From: Roseomonas sp. CECT 9278
Lineage (GTDB): Bacteria > Pseudomonadota > Alphaproteobacteria > Acetobacterales > Acetobacteraceae
Direction: 5' to 3'
DNA length: 64,000 bases
NCBI RefSeq assembly: GCF_918698155.1
Contig: NZ_CAKKLX010000001.1
Location: forward strand, 62,001 to 126,000
Part shown: positions 1 through 9,198 of the stretch, in pieces
Position numbering within the stretch: position 1 is the stretch's first letter
Layout of the letters: each line of letters opens with the position of its first letter
Position numbers and translations under genes: made by a program
The notes under the pieces: generated by a model
Databases searched by the model: none
Seen by the model: only the letters and a program-made list of their open reading frames with translations
Told to the model about the DNA's origin: nothing

Positions 1-387
1 ATGGCCGCGCTGTTCCACGACCTTCACGGCGAAGCGCACCGCCGCATCGGCGCGCGGATCGGTCGAGCCGCCGGCAATGTTCGCTGCGATCTCGGCATCG
101 TCGAGCTTCGCCATGTTCTTGCCGATGTAGCTGTGCGCTGAGAGGCAGTAGCTGCAGCCATTGACCTGGGCGACGGCCAGCGCGATGCGCTCGCGCGTGC
201 GGGCGTCCAGGCTGCCCTTCGCCAGCGCGCCGTTCAGGCCGAGATAGCCCTCAAGGGCGGCCGGCGAGTTCGCGACCAGGCGGAACAGGTTCGGCACCAC
301 GCCGAGCTGCTTCTGCACGGCGTTCAGCAGCGGCTGCGCGGCCTCGGGAGCAGCGGCGACGCTGGCGGGGGTCGGAATGCGGGACAT
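1..387 (-). CDS. Carboxymuconolactone decarboxylase / AhpD-like protein (3' end cut by window)
   Basis: The reverse strand reads without a stop from an ATG at 387 to base 1, so 129 residues are visible and the C-terminus lies outside the window. The core NGCSYCLSAHS holds the CxxC-x3-H signature of the AhpD/CMD fold, the redox-active thiol pair used in alkylhydroperoxidase-type proteins. The flanking text (VPNLFRLVANSPAALEGYL before it, IGKNMAKLDDAEI after it) is typical of the peroxidase-related CMD subfamily. A purine-rich GGAGAGACC lies just before the ATG. A copy of the shared 31-bp element sits 80 bp upstream. The family is clear; the physiological substrate (peroxide or an organic electrophile) is inferred only. 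Confidence 0.85.
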   Translation of the reverse strand, partial: MSRIPTPASVAAAPEAAQPLLNAVQKQLGVVPNLFRLVANSPAALEGYLGLNGALAKGSLDARTRERIALAVAQVNGCSYCLSAHSYIGKNMAKLDDAEIAANIAGGSTDPRADAAVRFAVKVVEQRGH

Positions 388-466
388 GGTGGTCTCTCCT
401 TGTTGGATGGCGCGTCGGGCGCTGCGCCCGGCGGTGCTGATCAACTAGGCCCCGCCGCGCCGCACC

Positions 467-497
467 GGAACGCGCATCCTCGGCAAGAGACAGTTCC
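467..497 (-). promoter_or_regulatory. Copy A of shared 31-bp upstream element
   Basis: Read on the reverse strand it is GGAAC-TG-TCTCTTGCC-N11-TTCC, pointing at the CMD gene whose start is 80 bp away. It aligns without gaps to the copies at 1773-1803, 4630-4660 and 5669-5699. The similarity to the 4630 copy continues outward through a GCGCCATTGCG block at 498-515. This is a probable transcription-factor binding site or promoter; the regulator is not proven. Confidence 0.6.
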
Positions 498-514
498 GCG
501 CGCCGCAATGGCGC

Positions 515-1708
515 TCACGCAGGCAGCGCGTGGGTCCGCATGCGCACCTCGCCTTCCAGCGTGCGGTGCACCGGGCAGTGGTCCGCGATCTCCAGCAGCC
601 GCGCACGCTGCGCCTCGTCGAGCGGCCCGATCAGGCGGACGCCGATCTCGATGTCGTCGGCCTTCCCCGACCCATCGGTGGCCGGCACCTTGGCGTGGTC
701 GAGTTCGACCTCGACGCCCTCCAGGGGCCAACCTTTGCGGTCCGCATACATGCGCAGCGTCATCGAGGTGCAGGCGCCGAGCGAGGCGAGCAGCAGGTCG
801 TAGGGGCCCGGCCCGGTGCCGCCGCCGCCCAGCCGCTCCGGCTCGTCGGCAAGCAGCCGGTGCGTGCCGCTGCGAACCTCGTTGCGGAAGGCGCCGGCGC
901 CGGTCTCGCGCACGATCACGCCCTCGACCGGCGCTTCCGCCATGCGCTGCGGGAAGTAGGGATCGGCCCAGGCGAGGATGATGCGTGCCGCCCGCGCCGC
1001 ATCGCCGGGGCCGGAGAGGAAGTGGTCCGCACCGTCGAGCGCGACCAGCGTCTTCGGGTGCCGCGCCGCAGCCAGGATGCGCTCCGCCTCGGCAGCGTCC
1101 ACCACCCTGTCGCCTGGCGCGTGCAGCACGGCGAGCGGACGGCCAAGCGATGCGATCCGCTCGGCCTGTCGGTGCCGGGCGAGATCGACGACGAAGCCGT
1201 GGCCGATCACGAGGGATCGGCCACCAAGCACCACCTCGGCACGGCCGGAAGCCTCGATCGCAGGCAACGCGGCGTCGAAGTGACGGGTGATGCGCGCGAT
1301 GTCGAAGGGTGCGCCGATGGTAACCACGGCGCGCATCTCCGGCAGCCGCGAGGCGACGGCGAGGACCGCTGCCCCGCCGAAGCTATGGCCGATCAGCAGC
1401 GACACCGACGCGACGCGCCCCGACAGCGCCGACGCCGCGGCAGCGATGTCGTCGAGGTTGGAGCTGAAGCTCGTCTCTGCGAACTCGCCCTCGCTCCCGC
1501 CGATCCCGGTCATGTCGAAGCGCAGGACCGCGAGGCCATCCGCCGCCAGCGCACGCGCAAGCCGCGTCGCCGCGGTGGAGTCCTTGCCGCAGGTGAAGCA
1601 GTGCACGAGCAGCGCGACCGCGCGCGGCATGCCGGCTGGTCGTTCGAGGCGCCCGGACAGGCGCTGTCCGCGGGGATTGTCGAAGTCGAAGTGCTCGGTG
1701 GTCGGCAT
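515..1708 (-). CDS. Alpha/beta hydrolase - OsmC fusion protein
   Basis: This 397-residue two-domain protein starts at the ATG at 1708 (MPTTEHF). The reading frame is open further upstream, but that part lacks family similarity. Residues 1-255 are an alpha/beta hydrolase with nucleophile elbow GHSFGG (Ser109), an acid in HAPGDRVV (Asp200) and His229 in DGADHF. Residues 260-397 are an OsmC/Ohr domain with the peroxidatic cysteine pair Cys313 (LGACTSMTLRMYA) and Cys378 (DHCPVHRTL). Such fusions are a known family thought to combine esterase and thiol hydroperoxidase functions in the cytoplasm. It shares the upstream 31-bp element with its neighbours, which fits a common electrophile/peroxide response. 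Confidence 0.9.
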   Translation of the reverse strand: MPTTEHFDFDNPRGQRLSGRLERPAGMPRAVALLVHCFTCGKDSTAATRLARALAADGLAVLRFDMTGIGGSEGEFAETSFSSNLDDIAAAASALSGRVASVSLLIGHSFGGAAVLAVASRLPEMRAVVTIGAPFDIARITRHFDAALPAIEASGRAEVVLGGRSLVIGHGFVVDLARHRQAERIASLGRPLAVLHAPGDRVVDAAEAERILAAARHPKTLVALDGADHFLSGPGDAARAARIILAWADPYFPQRMAEAPVEGVIVRETGAGAFRNEVRSGTHRLLADEPERLGGGGTGPGPYDLLLASLGACTSMTLRMYADRKGWPLEGVEVELDHAKVPATDGSGKADDIEIGVRLIGPLDEAQRARLLEIADHCPVHRTLEGEVRMRTHALPA

Positions 1709-2028
1709 CGTCCATTCTCCGTGCGGCGAAGGGCGCCGCCTGTCGGCGAGATGCGCGCACCGTGCCGCGGTCGGAAGCGCCGCTCGTGGCAAGACACCGT
1801 TGCGGATTTCGGCCGCGATCCTTCCCCGAGCCACTACGATCCGGCGCGCACCCACCAGGGCCGCCGGTGCTTCGGCAAGACCCCGATGCAGACTGTCCTG
1901 GACAGCCGGTCGCTTGCGCGCGGAAAACAGCAGAACGGCGAGGCCGATTGACCCACGCCGCCCGACGGCTTCGACCCGGTGGACACTCGCCACGCCAAGT
2001 CCATAACCGTCAGATCGAATCCAGACTT
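1709..2028. other. 320-bp gap without a gene
   Basis: No convincing coding frame lies here; open frames over it lack family features. It holds the putative promoter region of the hydrolase-OsmC gene, including element copy D at 1773-1803. The part next to the LysR stop at 2029 shows nothing recognisable. Confidence 0.5.
1773..1803 (-). promoter_or_regulatory. Copy D of shared 31-bp upstream element
   Basis: On the reverse strand this reads GCAAC-GG-TGTCTTGCC-N11-TTCC, 65 bp before the start of the hydrolase-OsmC gene. The TCTTGCC core and the terminal TTCC match copies A and B exactly at the same spacing. The first half-site has one change (GCAA for GGAA). It is the weakest of the four copies but the spacing is conserved. 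Confidence 0.5.
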
Positions 2029-3027
2029 CTACACATGCTCAGAGCCATTGGCCGGCCACATCACGGTTGGCCTGGCGAGCACCAGCGGGTTCGCCGCCAT
2101 CCCCATACTGCGCTCCATCTGCTCCTCGTGCAGCGTCTCCGGCGGTCTCGTTCCATCCAGCGTCGCCCGCGCGAGCTTCACGAAGGCGCGGCCGGCGCGG
2201 TTCATCGGCCGTCCTGCCACGGCGCAGAGCAGCACCCGGTAGTCGAACGCCGGCGCTACCAGCGGACGCATCACCGCACCGCGCGGCAGGATCGTGCCGG
2301 CCGGGACAAGCGCGATGCCAAGGCCGAGTGCGACGAGCAGCCCAACCTCCGCCTCTTCCCCACGATGCACGGCACGCAGCCTGAGCCCGTACTTCGACGC
2401 AAGCCCCCGCGGAACGAAGGCGCAAGCAGCGGGCGGTTCGGCCTCCACCAGTGTCTCACCTTCCAACTCGGCGGCCTCAACCTGTTCATGGGCTGCCAGG
2501 CGGTGACCCTCGGGCAAGACCACCGCAACGCTCTCCTGCCAGAGCGGCCAGGTGTTCAGACGGTCGGGCAACGCCTCGCTTTCCGGAAGCACAGCGAGGT
2601 CCAGCGTCCCATGCAGCATCGCCTCCACCAACTCGGGCGAGCGCGTTCGCCGCAGGTTCATCTCGAACCCTCGAACCCGCGTTGCGACCTCCATGAACAG
2701 GGCGGAGAAGTTACAGACCGGGACGGATGGCGCGAGGCCGATGCGAAGCGCCGCGGAACCCCCCACGCAACGGTGGGCGGCGGCATGAGTGCGCACGGCC
2801 TCCGCCGCATCATGCGTGCTCTGCAACAGCGGCAGCATGGCGCGTCCGAGTTCGGTGAGCTGGGTGAGCGACCTTTCGCGCCGCACGAGCGGGCCGCCAA
2901 GCACATCCTCGAGCCGCTGGATCGAACGCGACAATGTTGGCTGCGTGGTGTTGCAATCCGCCGCGGCGCGCGTGAAGTTTAGCCTGCACGCAAGTGCGAG
3001 GAAGTGACGGATCTGCACCAGGTCCAT
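2029..3027 (-). CDS. LysR-family transcriptional regulator
   Basis: A 332-residue LysR regulator. The N-terminal winged helix-turn-helix (MDLVQIRHFLALACRLNFTR, then AAADCNTTQPTLSRSIQRLE) covers about residues 1-60. A periplasmic-binding-protein-like effector domain fills about residues 90-290. The length is slightly above the usual 300 because of a C-terminal tail of about 35 residues. The start MDLVQ is the canonical LysR start. It is transcribed in the same direction as the flanking haloperoxidase-like and hydrolase genes and has no copy of the 31-bp element in front of it. Its targets and effector cannot be read from the sequence. Confidence 0.9.
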   Translation of the reverse strand: MDLVQIRHFLALACRLNFTRAAADCNTTQPTLSRSIQRLEDVLGGPLVRRERSLTQLTELGRAMLPLLQSTHDAAEAVRTHAAAHRCVGGSAALRIGLAPSVPVCNFSALFMEVATRVRGFEMNLRRTRSPELVEAMLHGTLDLAVLPESEALPDRLNTWPLWQESVAVVLPEGHRLAAHEQVEAAELEGETLVEAEPPAACAFVPRGLASKYGLRLRAVHRGEEAEVGLLVALGLGIALVPAGTILPRGAVMRPLVAPAFDYRVLLCAVAGRPMNRAGRAFVKLARATLDGTRPPETLHEEQMERSMGMAANPLVLARPTVMWPANGSEHV

Positions 3028-3240
3028 GTCATCGAAGTCCCTCTTCTCGCGCGGTCGCGGCTTGCAGGTTTAGGCATAAAGGTTGCGCCACGCGGTCCCG
3101 CCCGGTGCTGCCTTGTCCAGCCAGCGCCTCACGCCACCCGCCACCGGCTGTTCGGATGAACCGGCTGTCTTTCAGAGCCGCTCACAAACGCGCCATTCAG
3201 GGGCGGATCGGCGCCCGACGCGCCGCACATCCCCATGCGC

Positions 3241-4566
3241 TCACCGAGGTGACGCCTTCAGGGCCTGCACCTGCTGGATGGCGCGCATCGCGACAACGCG
3301 GCCGATGCGCAGCCCTTCCTCGTTGGAAAAGCGGAAATGCGCGCCAGCCCAGACTCGGCTCGCCGCGCACTCCGCTGCGGCCGCTTGAAAGCTCGCGAAC
3401 CGGCGTGAGGCCTCATCAATCGGCCCCATCGCGCGATAGAGGATCTCCCGCGGTGCCGGCCCGAAGGTGGCATCCAGCACCGCCGCCGCAGCGCCGCAAT
3501 CCGCAGCATGGCCCGAGGGGTATTCCGGATGGGGCGGGGTGAACACCAACGGCTGCCAGCCCGGATCAGGCGCCACCCCATTGCCGCCCTGGTGGATGGC
3601 GGTGATCGGCCGCCAGTGACTGTGGAAGCGCTTCTCCGCCCATGCAAGCGTGGCAACGTCGGTCAGTGCGACCGTCAGCGCGGAGAGCGTGCGCGCTTCC
3701 TCCCACCATCCGCCCGGGCGCGGCTCTGTCTGCAACAGATGCAGTGCCAGATGCAGGAAGCCGCGCTGGCTGCTCTGTCCCGCCCAGAATTGGGCCGCAG
3801 CCGTTTGCGCTTCGGAGCGGGTTGCGGAACCGAGCACCCCGTCACGACGCACTTCCTCCAGATCGGCGCGGAATCGCGGGCTGTCCGGCAGGGGAGGCGC
3901 CGCGCCCCGGACAGCATCCCGACCTGAAAACATGAAGGGGAGGTTGTCCTCGAAATTCCCGTTGCGAAAGAACGGAGGCGCGGGCCGCCATTCGCCCGGG
4001 CGTTCGCCGCCTGGGAAGGGGCTGATGTGTGGTCCGCGCGCCAGATCGGATGCAATGCTGGCGCCGATCGCCGTGCCGAGAGCGAGACCAGCCTGGCGCC
4101 GATCGGGCGCTGCTTGGCGCAGAACTGACAGTAGCAGGGGCTCCGCGTCCTCTCGCATGAGCGGCAACGAAAAGACCGAGGCCAGCACACTGAAAGCCGC
4201 CATGGAGAGCGCGACCTCCGCCGAGGCACCCTCGCCTGTTGCCTCCTCGGCCGCTGCCGGTCGCCAGCGGCGGTAACGCGGCACTACCGCATTCAAGGCA
4301 TCATGCATGGCTATGGCAACCGCCGCCTGCACCCGGGGGGATGCCATCCCGCCGCCCATGCGGTCTGTCACCAAAGTCCAACGCGCGACAAGGCCGCCTG
4401 ACGTCGTATCGGGCGCGGGTCCAGGCGACGAGGCAAGTTGTGGCAGATGCGCCGGCGGCGCCACCTGCGCCGAGCCCGTGGACGCACTTCCCCCGACCGC
4501 GGTCACGACAAGCCATGTCGCCAGGTGTCGAATTGCCCTTCGGCGGATGTGTGAGCGGTCGGACAT
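3241..4566 (-). CDS. Exported vanadium-dependent haloperoxidase / PAP2-like enzyme
   Basis: 441 residues. An N-terminal signal peptide (basic MSDRSHIRRR, hydrophobic stretch, likely cleavage near residue 33 at GSAQ) predicts export. The C-terminal half carries the three PAP2/vanadium-haloperoxidase blocks: EKRFHSHWRP (311-320), PEYPSGHAA (348-355) and SRVWAGAHF (403-411). These supply the Lys/Arg, Ser-Gly-His and Arg-x5-His oxyanion ligands. Family members either oxidise halides with peroxide using vanadate or act as phosphatases; which applies here is not decidable. It is divergent from the LysR at 4725 across a 158-bp gap holding element copy B, the classic layout of a LysR target gene. Confidence 0.8.
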   Translation of the reverse strand: MSDRSHIRRRAIRHLATWLVVTAVGGSASTGSAQVAPPAHLPQLASSPGPAPDTTSGGLVARWTLVTDRMGGGMASPRVQAAVAIAMHDALNAVVPRYRRWRPAAAEEATGEGASAEVALSMAAFSVLASVFSLPLMREDAEPLLLSVLRQAAPDRRQAGLALGTAIGASIASDLARGPHISPFPGGERPGEWRPAPPFFRNGNFEDNLPFMFSGRDAVRGAAPPLPDSPRFRADLEEVRRDGVLGSATRSEAQTAAAQFWAGQSSQRGFLHLALHLLQTEPRPGGWWEEARTLSALTVALTDVATLAWAEKRFHSHWRPITAIHQGGNGVAPDPGWQPLVFTPPHPEYPSGHAADCGAAAAVLDATFGPAPREILYRAMGPIDEASRRFASFQAAAAECAASRVWAGAHFRFSNEEGLRIGRVVAMRAIQQVQALKASPR

Positions 4567-4629
4567 GACAGTGTTCCCTCTCCCGAGCTAGCCAAACTTC
4601 GCGCAGGCTGCTCCCGATGCCGACGGGGC

Positions 4630-4660
4630 GGAATGCGCGCCGACGGCAAGAGATTGTTCC
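4630..4660 (-). promoter_or_regulatory. Copy B of shared 31-bp element, in the LysR/haloperoxidase divergent gap
   Basis: On the reverse strand it reads GGAAC-AA-TCTCTTGCC-N11-TTCC and lies 64 bp before the haloperoxidase-like gene. It is extended by ATTG at the position that makes an inverted pair ATTG-N12-CAAT with the end of the first half-site, resembling the T-N11-A architecture of LysR boxes. The copy sits between a LysR gene and a divergent gene, so autoregulation plus target activation by that LysR is the simplest reading. Confidence 0.6.
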
Positions 4661-4724
4661 CCGTGGCGCAATGGCGCAGTCTGCGCGCCGGAGCGAAACG
4701 CAATCACGGATGCGCGGGGCGACG

Positions 4725-5654
4725 ATGGACCGTTTGCAGGGCATGGAGATATTCGTCGCCGTCGCCGAGACCGGCGGCTTTGCCAAGGCCGCCGTGCGCC
4801 TGCACCTTTCGCCGCCCGTCGTCACCCGCGCCGTGGCCGCGCTGGAGGAACGCCTCGGCGTGCGCCTGTTCGACCGCTCGACGCGCCACGTCGCACCGAC
4901 CGAAGCCGGGCTGCGCTTCCTGGAACGCGCACGCACGCTGCTGCAGGAACTCGACGAGGCGGAGAAGGCCGCCACCGGCGAATTGGCGCTGCCCACCGGG
5001 CACCTGACCGTCACCGCATCGGTCGCCTTCGGGCGGCATGTGGTGGCGCCGGTGGTCGCGGAATACCTGCGCGCCAATCCGCGCGTCAGCGTCTCGATGC
5101 TCATGCTCGACCGCCAAGTGAACCTCATTGAGGAGGGCGTGGATATCGCGGTGCGGATCGGCGACCTGCCGGATTCCAGCCTTGTCGCGCGCACGGTCGG
5201 GCGGGTCCGGCGAGTGCTGGTCGCGAGCCCCGACTACCTGGCGCGCCGCGGCATGCCAGCAACGCCGGCCGATCTGCGCCTGCACGAGGTGATCGGCTTC
5301 ACCGGCCTGATGCCCAATCGCGAATGGCGCTTCGTGCAGGATGGACGCAGCGCGGTGCTGCGCCTCGCGCCGCGCTTCGAGGTGAACGACGCGGCCGCCG
5401 CCATCGCCGCAGCTGAGGCGGACGAGGGCATTACCCTGGCACTCTGCTACATGGTGGCCGGCGCGGTCCGTGAGGGGCGGCTGGTGCCGGTGCTGCTGCC
5501 GTTCAGCCCGCCAGCGGTGCCGGTCCACCTGGTGACCCCGCAGGCGCGGCTGGTGGCGCCGAAGGTGCGCGCCTTCCTGGACCTCGCCGCGCCGCGGCTG
5601 CGCGCGCGCCTCGCCACCGACCTTGCCGTTCATCTGGCGACCACGCCGGCCTGA
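4725..5654 (+). CDS. LysR-family regulator (CrgA/DsdC-like), candidate master of the local regulon
   Basis: 309 residues from the ATG at 4725 (MDRLQGMEIFVAVAETGGFA). The frame is open upstream to 4617, but that part is basic and unlike LysR. The DNA-binding wing-HTH (AKAAVRLHLSPPVVTRAVAA, LEERLGVRLFDRSTRHVAPT) is followed by the effector-binding domain. Length and layout are standard. The protein is divergent from the haloperoxidase-like gene and directly upstream of the MBL-DUF1348 pair; both flanks carry the repeated 31-bp element. Control of these genes by this LysR is an inference from position and the motif. Confidence 0.9.
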   Translation: MDRLQGMEIFVAVAETGGFAKAAVRLHLSPPVVTRAVAALEERLGVRLFDRSTRHVAPTEAGLRFLERARTLLQELDEAEKAATGELALPTGHLTVTASVAFGRHVVAPVVAEYLRANPRVSVSMLMLDRQVNLIEEGVDIAVRIGDLPDSSLVARTVGRVRRVLVASPDYLARRGMPATPADLRLHEVIGFTGLMPNREWRFVQDGRSAVLRLAPRFEVNDAAAAIAAAEADEGITLALCYMVAGAVREGRLVPVLLPFSPPAVPVHLVTPQARLVAPKVRAFLDLAAPRLRARLATDLAVHLATTPA

Positions 5655-5668
5655 TCATTGTCGCCGGC

Positions 5669-5699
5669 GGAAGGGAGTCTTCCCGGCGCCGTACATTCC
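5669..5699 (+). promoter_or_regulatory. Copy C of shared 31-bp upstream element
   Basis: Forward strand GGAAG-GG-AGTCTTCCC-N11-TTCC, 69 bp before the MBL gene. It aligns gaplessly with the other three copies and also shares an ATTG block upstream (5657-5660) with copies A and B. It lies directly after the LysR stop codon. Confidence 0.55.
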
Positions 5700-5767
5700 G
5701 CAGGCGCCGCCGCGGCGCAATCCTCCGGGCACCGCAAAGCGCGGCACCGCCCGGAAGGACCCCGCCC

Positions 5768-6730
5768 ATGACGCTGCTCTCCCGCCGCCTGTTCGGCAAC
5801 GCCCTGCTCGCCGCGCCGCTGCTGGGCGCAAGCCCTGCTGCCGTCACCATCGCCGCCGCTGCGACACCCACGCCGACGCCGCCCGTCATCCGCCGGCGCG
5901 TCGGCCGGTTCGAGGTGAGCTTCCTGCTCGACGGCTACATCGACTTCCCCTACGCGGTGTTCACCGGCATAGCGCCGGATGTGCTGGAAGGTGCCGCACG
6001 CGGCCTGCACATCGCGCGACCCACCGGCGTGCGTTCGGGCTTCACCCAGTGGCTGATCCGCGATGGTCGCCACACCGTGCTGGTGGATGCCGGCCCGGCC
6101 GGCACGGTCAGCCCGACCACCGGCCGCCTGCCCCAGGCGCTCGCCGCCGCCGGCGTGCGGCCCGAGCAGGTGGAGGCGGTGATCGCCACGCACCTGCACG
6201 TGGACCATATCGCCGGGCTGGTGGTCGGTGGCCGCCGCGTCTTCCCGAATGCCGAGGTCTTCGCCGACCGGCGCGACGTTGCGCATTTCACCGACCCAGC
6301 CCGCGCCGCCGCCGCACCGGACCTGCTGAAAAGCTCCTTCCAGGCGGCCGCCGAGCTGGTGCGGCTCTATCCGCGCCTGCAGCGCGTGGACGGGCCGCGG
6401 ACCATCATCCCCGGCGTGACCACCTTCGACCTCGCGGGCCATACGCCCGGCCAGGTCGGCGTGCGCATCGAGGATGGCGGCGAGAGCCTGCTGCTGGTCG
6501 CCGACATGCTGTTCCACCCCGGCCTGCATCCCGCGCATTCGGGCATCGGCATCCTGTTCGAACAGGACCGCGCGGCGGCGGATGCGTCCCGCGCGCGCTT
6601 CTTCGACCAGGCGGCCGCCGAGGGCGCGCCGCTCGCTGCGACGCACATGCCTTTCCCCGGCGTCGGGCGCATCGTCGGCTCGGGCAGCGGGCGCGCCTGG
6701 CTGCCCGCCGATTTCGACTACGCGGCCTGA
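5768..6730 (+). CDS. Exported MBL-fold metallo-hydrolase
   Basis: 320 residues. The N-terminus [20 protein letters not shown] is a twin-arginine-like/Sec signal followed by an Ala-rich stretch. The zinc-binding HLHVDH motif is at 142-147. Further metal ligands fit His in [10 protein letters not shown], Asp in LVADMLFHP and His in [10 protein letters not shown]. The fold matches the broad lactonase/glyoxalase-II-like group, including N-acyl-homoserine lactonases, but no residue fixes the substrate. The ATG at 5768 follows AAGGACCCCGCCC. The DUF1348 gene starts 13 bp after the stop, so the two are probably one transcript. Confidence 0.85.
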   Translation: MTLLSRRLFGNALLAAPLLGASPAAVTIAAAATPTPTPPVIRRRVGRFEVSFLLDGYIDFPYAVFTGIAPDVLEGAARGLHIARPTGVRSGFTQWLIRDGRHTVLVDAGPAGTVSPTTGRLPQALAAAGVRPEQVEAVIATHLHVDHIAGLVVGGRRVFPNAEVFADRRDVAHFTDPARAAAAPDLLKSSFQAAAELVRLYPRLQRVDGPRTIIPGVTTFDLAGHTPGQVGVRIEDGGESLLLVADMLFHPGLHPAHSGIGILFEQDRAAADASRARFFDQAAAEGAPLAATHMPFPGVGRIVGSGSGRAWLPADFDYAA

Positions 6731-6743
6731 GGCGGGCCGCGCC

Positions 6744-7217
6744 ATGACCAACGAGACCCGCCCCCCGCTGCCGCCCTTCACGCACGAGAGTGCTGTCGTG
6801 AAGGTGCGCGCCGCCGAGGATTCCTGGAACAGCCGCGACCCCGCGCGCGTGGCGCTGGCCTATAGCGCGGACAGCCGCTGGCGGAACCGCGCTGAGTTCC
6901 CGCAGGGGCGCGAGCAGATCCGCGCCTTTCTGGAGAGGAAATGGGTGCGCGAGTTGGACTACCGGCTGATCAAGGAGCTCTGGGCCTTCACGGCCGATCG
7001 CATCGCAGTGCGCTTCGCCTATGAATGGCGCGACGACAGCGGCCAGTGGTTTCGCAGCCACGGCAACGAGAACTGGGAATTCGACGAAGCCGGGCTGATG
7101 CGCCTGCGCTTCGCCTCGATCAACGACCAGCCGATCACCGACGCCGAGCGCCTGTTCCGCTGGCTGCCCGGGCCGCGCCCGGCCGGCCACCCCGGCCTGA
7201 CCGAACTGGGGCTGTGA
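6744..7217 (+). CDS. DUF1348 family protein (NTF2/SnoaL-like fold)
   Basis: 157 residues from ATG 6744. The text [20 protein letters not shown], then [19 protein letters not shown] and [20 protein letters not shown], is the full-length pattern of DUF1348, a small cytoplasmic alpha+beta cone-fold family with no established reaction. It is 13 bp downstream of the MBL gene and is likely co-transcribed. A decayed second copy of its last 30 or so residues lies at 7852-7950, showing past duplication. Confidence 0.85.
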   Translation: MTNETRPPLPPFTHESAVVKVRAAEDSWNSRDPARVALAYSADSRWRNRAEFPQGREQIRAFLERKWVRELDYRLIKELWAFTADRIAVRFAYEWRDDSGQWFRSHGNENWEFDEAGLMRLRFASINDQPITDAERLFRWLPGPRPAGHPGLTELGL

Positions 7218-7335
7218 GGCAGGGAAGGCCTGCGACGACCAATCGCCGCCTGGACCTGCAAGCCCAAGGCACCGGCGCGGCGGTGTTGTTTCCCCCGCGC
7301 GAACGAACACCCCTCGACAGACAGGAAAAAAGACC

Positions 7336-7806
7336 ATGACCATCATGATCAACCGCCGCCTCATGCTCGGCGGCATTGCCGCAGCGACCCTGGGAGGCTC
7401 CTCCCTGGCACTCGCGCAGTCGCGCACGGGCGGCACCATCAACCAGATGCATGCCGGCCAGGCGCTGATGGGCTACGACCCCGTCGCCTACTTCGCGGGC
7501 ACGGCCGTCGCCGGTCGCGAGGACCTGACCGTCGCGCGCAATGGCGGCACCTACCGCTTCGCGACCGCGCAAAACCGAGACGCCTTCCAAAGCAACCCGG
7601 CGCGCTATGAGCCGCAATTCGGCGGCTTCTGCGCCTGGGGTGTCGCGAACGGCAAGCTGTTCTCCATCGACCCGGTTGCCGGCTGGGAAGTGCGCGACAA
7701 CAAGCTGTTCGTCTTCTTCAATGCGGGAGTGATGGGGCTTTGGCGGGCCGAGCGCAGCACGCTGCTGGCCCGCGCCGAACAGAACTGGCCGCGCCTGAAC
7801 GCCTAA
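7336..7806 (+). CDS. Exported YHS-domain protein
   Basis: 156 residues. A signal peptide (MTIMINRRLMLGGIAAATLG, ending near LALAQS) predicts secretion or periplasmic location. The YHS core GYDPVAYFAGTAVAGREDLT, then YRFATAQNRDAFQSNPARYEPQFGGFCAW, is the variant lacking the paired cysteines of metal-binding YHS domains; one Cys remains in GGFCAWG. Such periplasmic YHS proteins are often found near oxidoreductases and are proposed to bind metal or haem, but their role is unproven. A purine-rich ACAGGAAAAAAGACC precedes the ATG. Confidence 0.85.
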   Translation: MTIMINRRLMLGGIAAATLGGSSLALAQSRTGGTINQMHAGQALMGYDPVAYFAGTAVAGREDLTVARNGGTYRFATAQNRDAFQSNPARYEPQFGGFCAWGVANGKLFSIDPVAGWEVRDNKLFVFFNAGVMGLWRAERSTLLARAEQNWPRLNA

Positions 7807-7851
7807 TCACTGAGGGTGCTACCGGCGCGGCCGCCTGGCCGCGCCACCTCC

Positions 7852-7950
7852 CCCAACGACCCGCCGTTCGTGGAGACAGAGCGCCTGTTCCGCTTACCGG
7901 CCGGACCGCGCGCGACCGATCATCCCGGCCACACTGAGCTTATCTTGTAG
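7852..7950 (+). pseudogene. Remnant of a second DUF1348 gene (C-terminal ~32 codons)
   Basis: In frame from 7852 to the TAG at 7948-7950 the DNA reads PNDPPFVETERLFR then LPAGPRATDHPGHTELIL. This lines up with the last part of the intact DUF1348 protein ([32 protein letters not shown]). No matching upstream part exists, so this is a truncated relic between the YHS and split-barrel genes. Direct observation; the mechanism of loss is unknown. Confidence 0.75.
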
Positions 7951-7960
7951 GAGACGCAGA

Positions 7961-8608
<648 letters not shown>

Positions 8609-9198
8609 TCGGCGCGACCCTGCCGCCGAGCTTGCGCTTCTGTCTGGCCATCGCAAGCTGACTCAGCCGGCGAGACGCGTCTCACGAACACCAGAGAAGG
8701 TTGGAATCCGGTTCCCACCGCTGCTCCAGTCGGTTTCCCAACCACAAATTTCCCATGCGCCGCTGGCGCCGTGAACCGCAGGTTTCCTGGGGTTTTGCCG
8801 CGGTGGCTTGAGGGTTGGAGAGCGCAACGACTCCAAGGAACTCTCTCCGGACGACCAAACGTCTCCGAAGCTCGGGAGTAGCCCGATTTGACCCTCAAGC
8901 TTTATCCCATTGATTTTTCTTGATTAATCCGTGCCAAGCTTTGGACATTTCAGGAACCCGACCGCCCGGGCGGAGGACACCGGAGAACGTAGTTTTGCTG
9001 CTGACCCCCAAGTCATGTATCAATATGCGACTCCTGCCTCGCCACTGGCGTTGTTCGGCGGGTCTGGCGGGTGGCTGTCGGACTGTTTTTATGCCACCGA
9101 ACACAGAAACCGCCCTTACTTTGTATCTGCAGCATATTTTGCGCAGAGCTGTAGCGTCAGAGTGCTTGCATCACAGATAAGGAAAGCCGGGGCTATCA
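8609..9198. other. 590-bp gene-poor junction between host genes and CBASS island
   Basis: Overlapping open frames exist but none shows a family pattern. Base composition falls after about 8890 (an AT-rich stretch near 8900-8940), which fits the left edge of acquired DNA. Before the CBASS start there is a purine-rich AAGGAAAGCCGGGG suitable as a ribosome site. No tRNA gene and no clear attachment-site repeat were found; a partial inverted repeat (GGTTGGAA with TTTCCCAACC) lies near 8700-8740. Confidence 0.4.

Noticed and set aside
8690-8760. Possible tRNA 3' end or attachment site (GGTTGGAATCC-like T-loop)
   Set aside because: No complete cloverleaf can be formed and no matching direct repeat was found near the right edge of the prophage.
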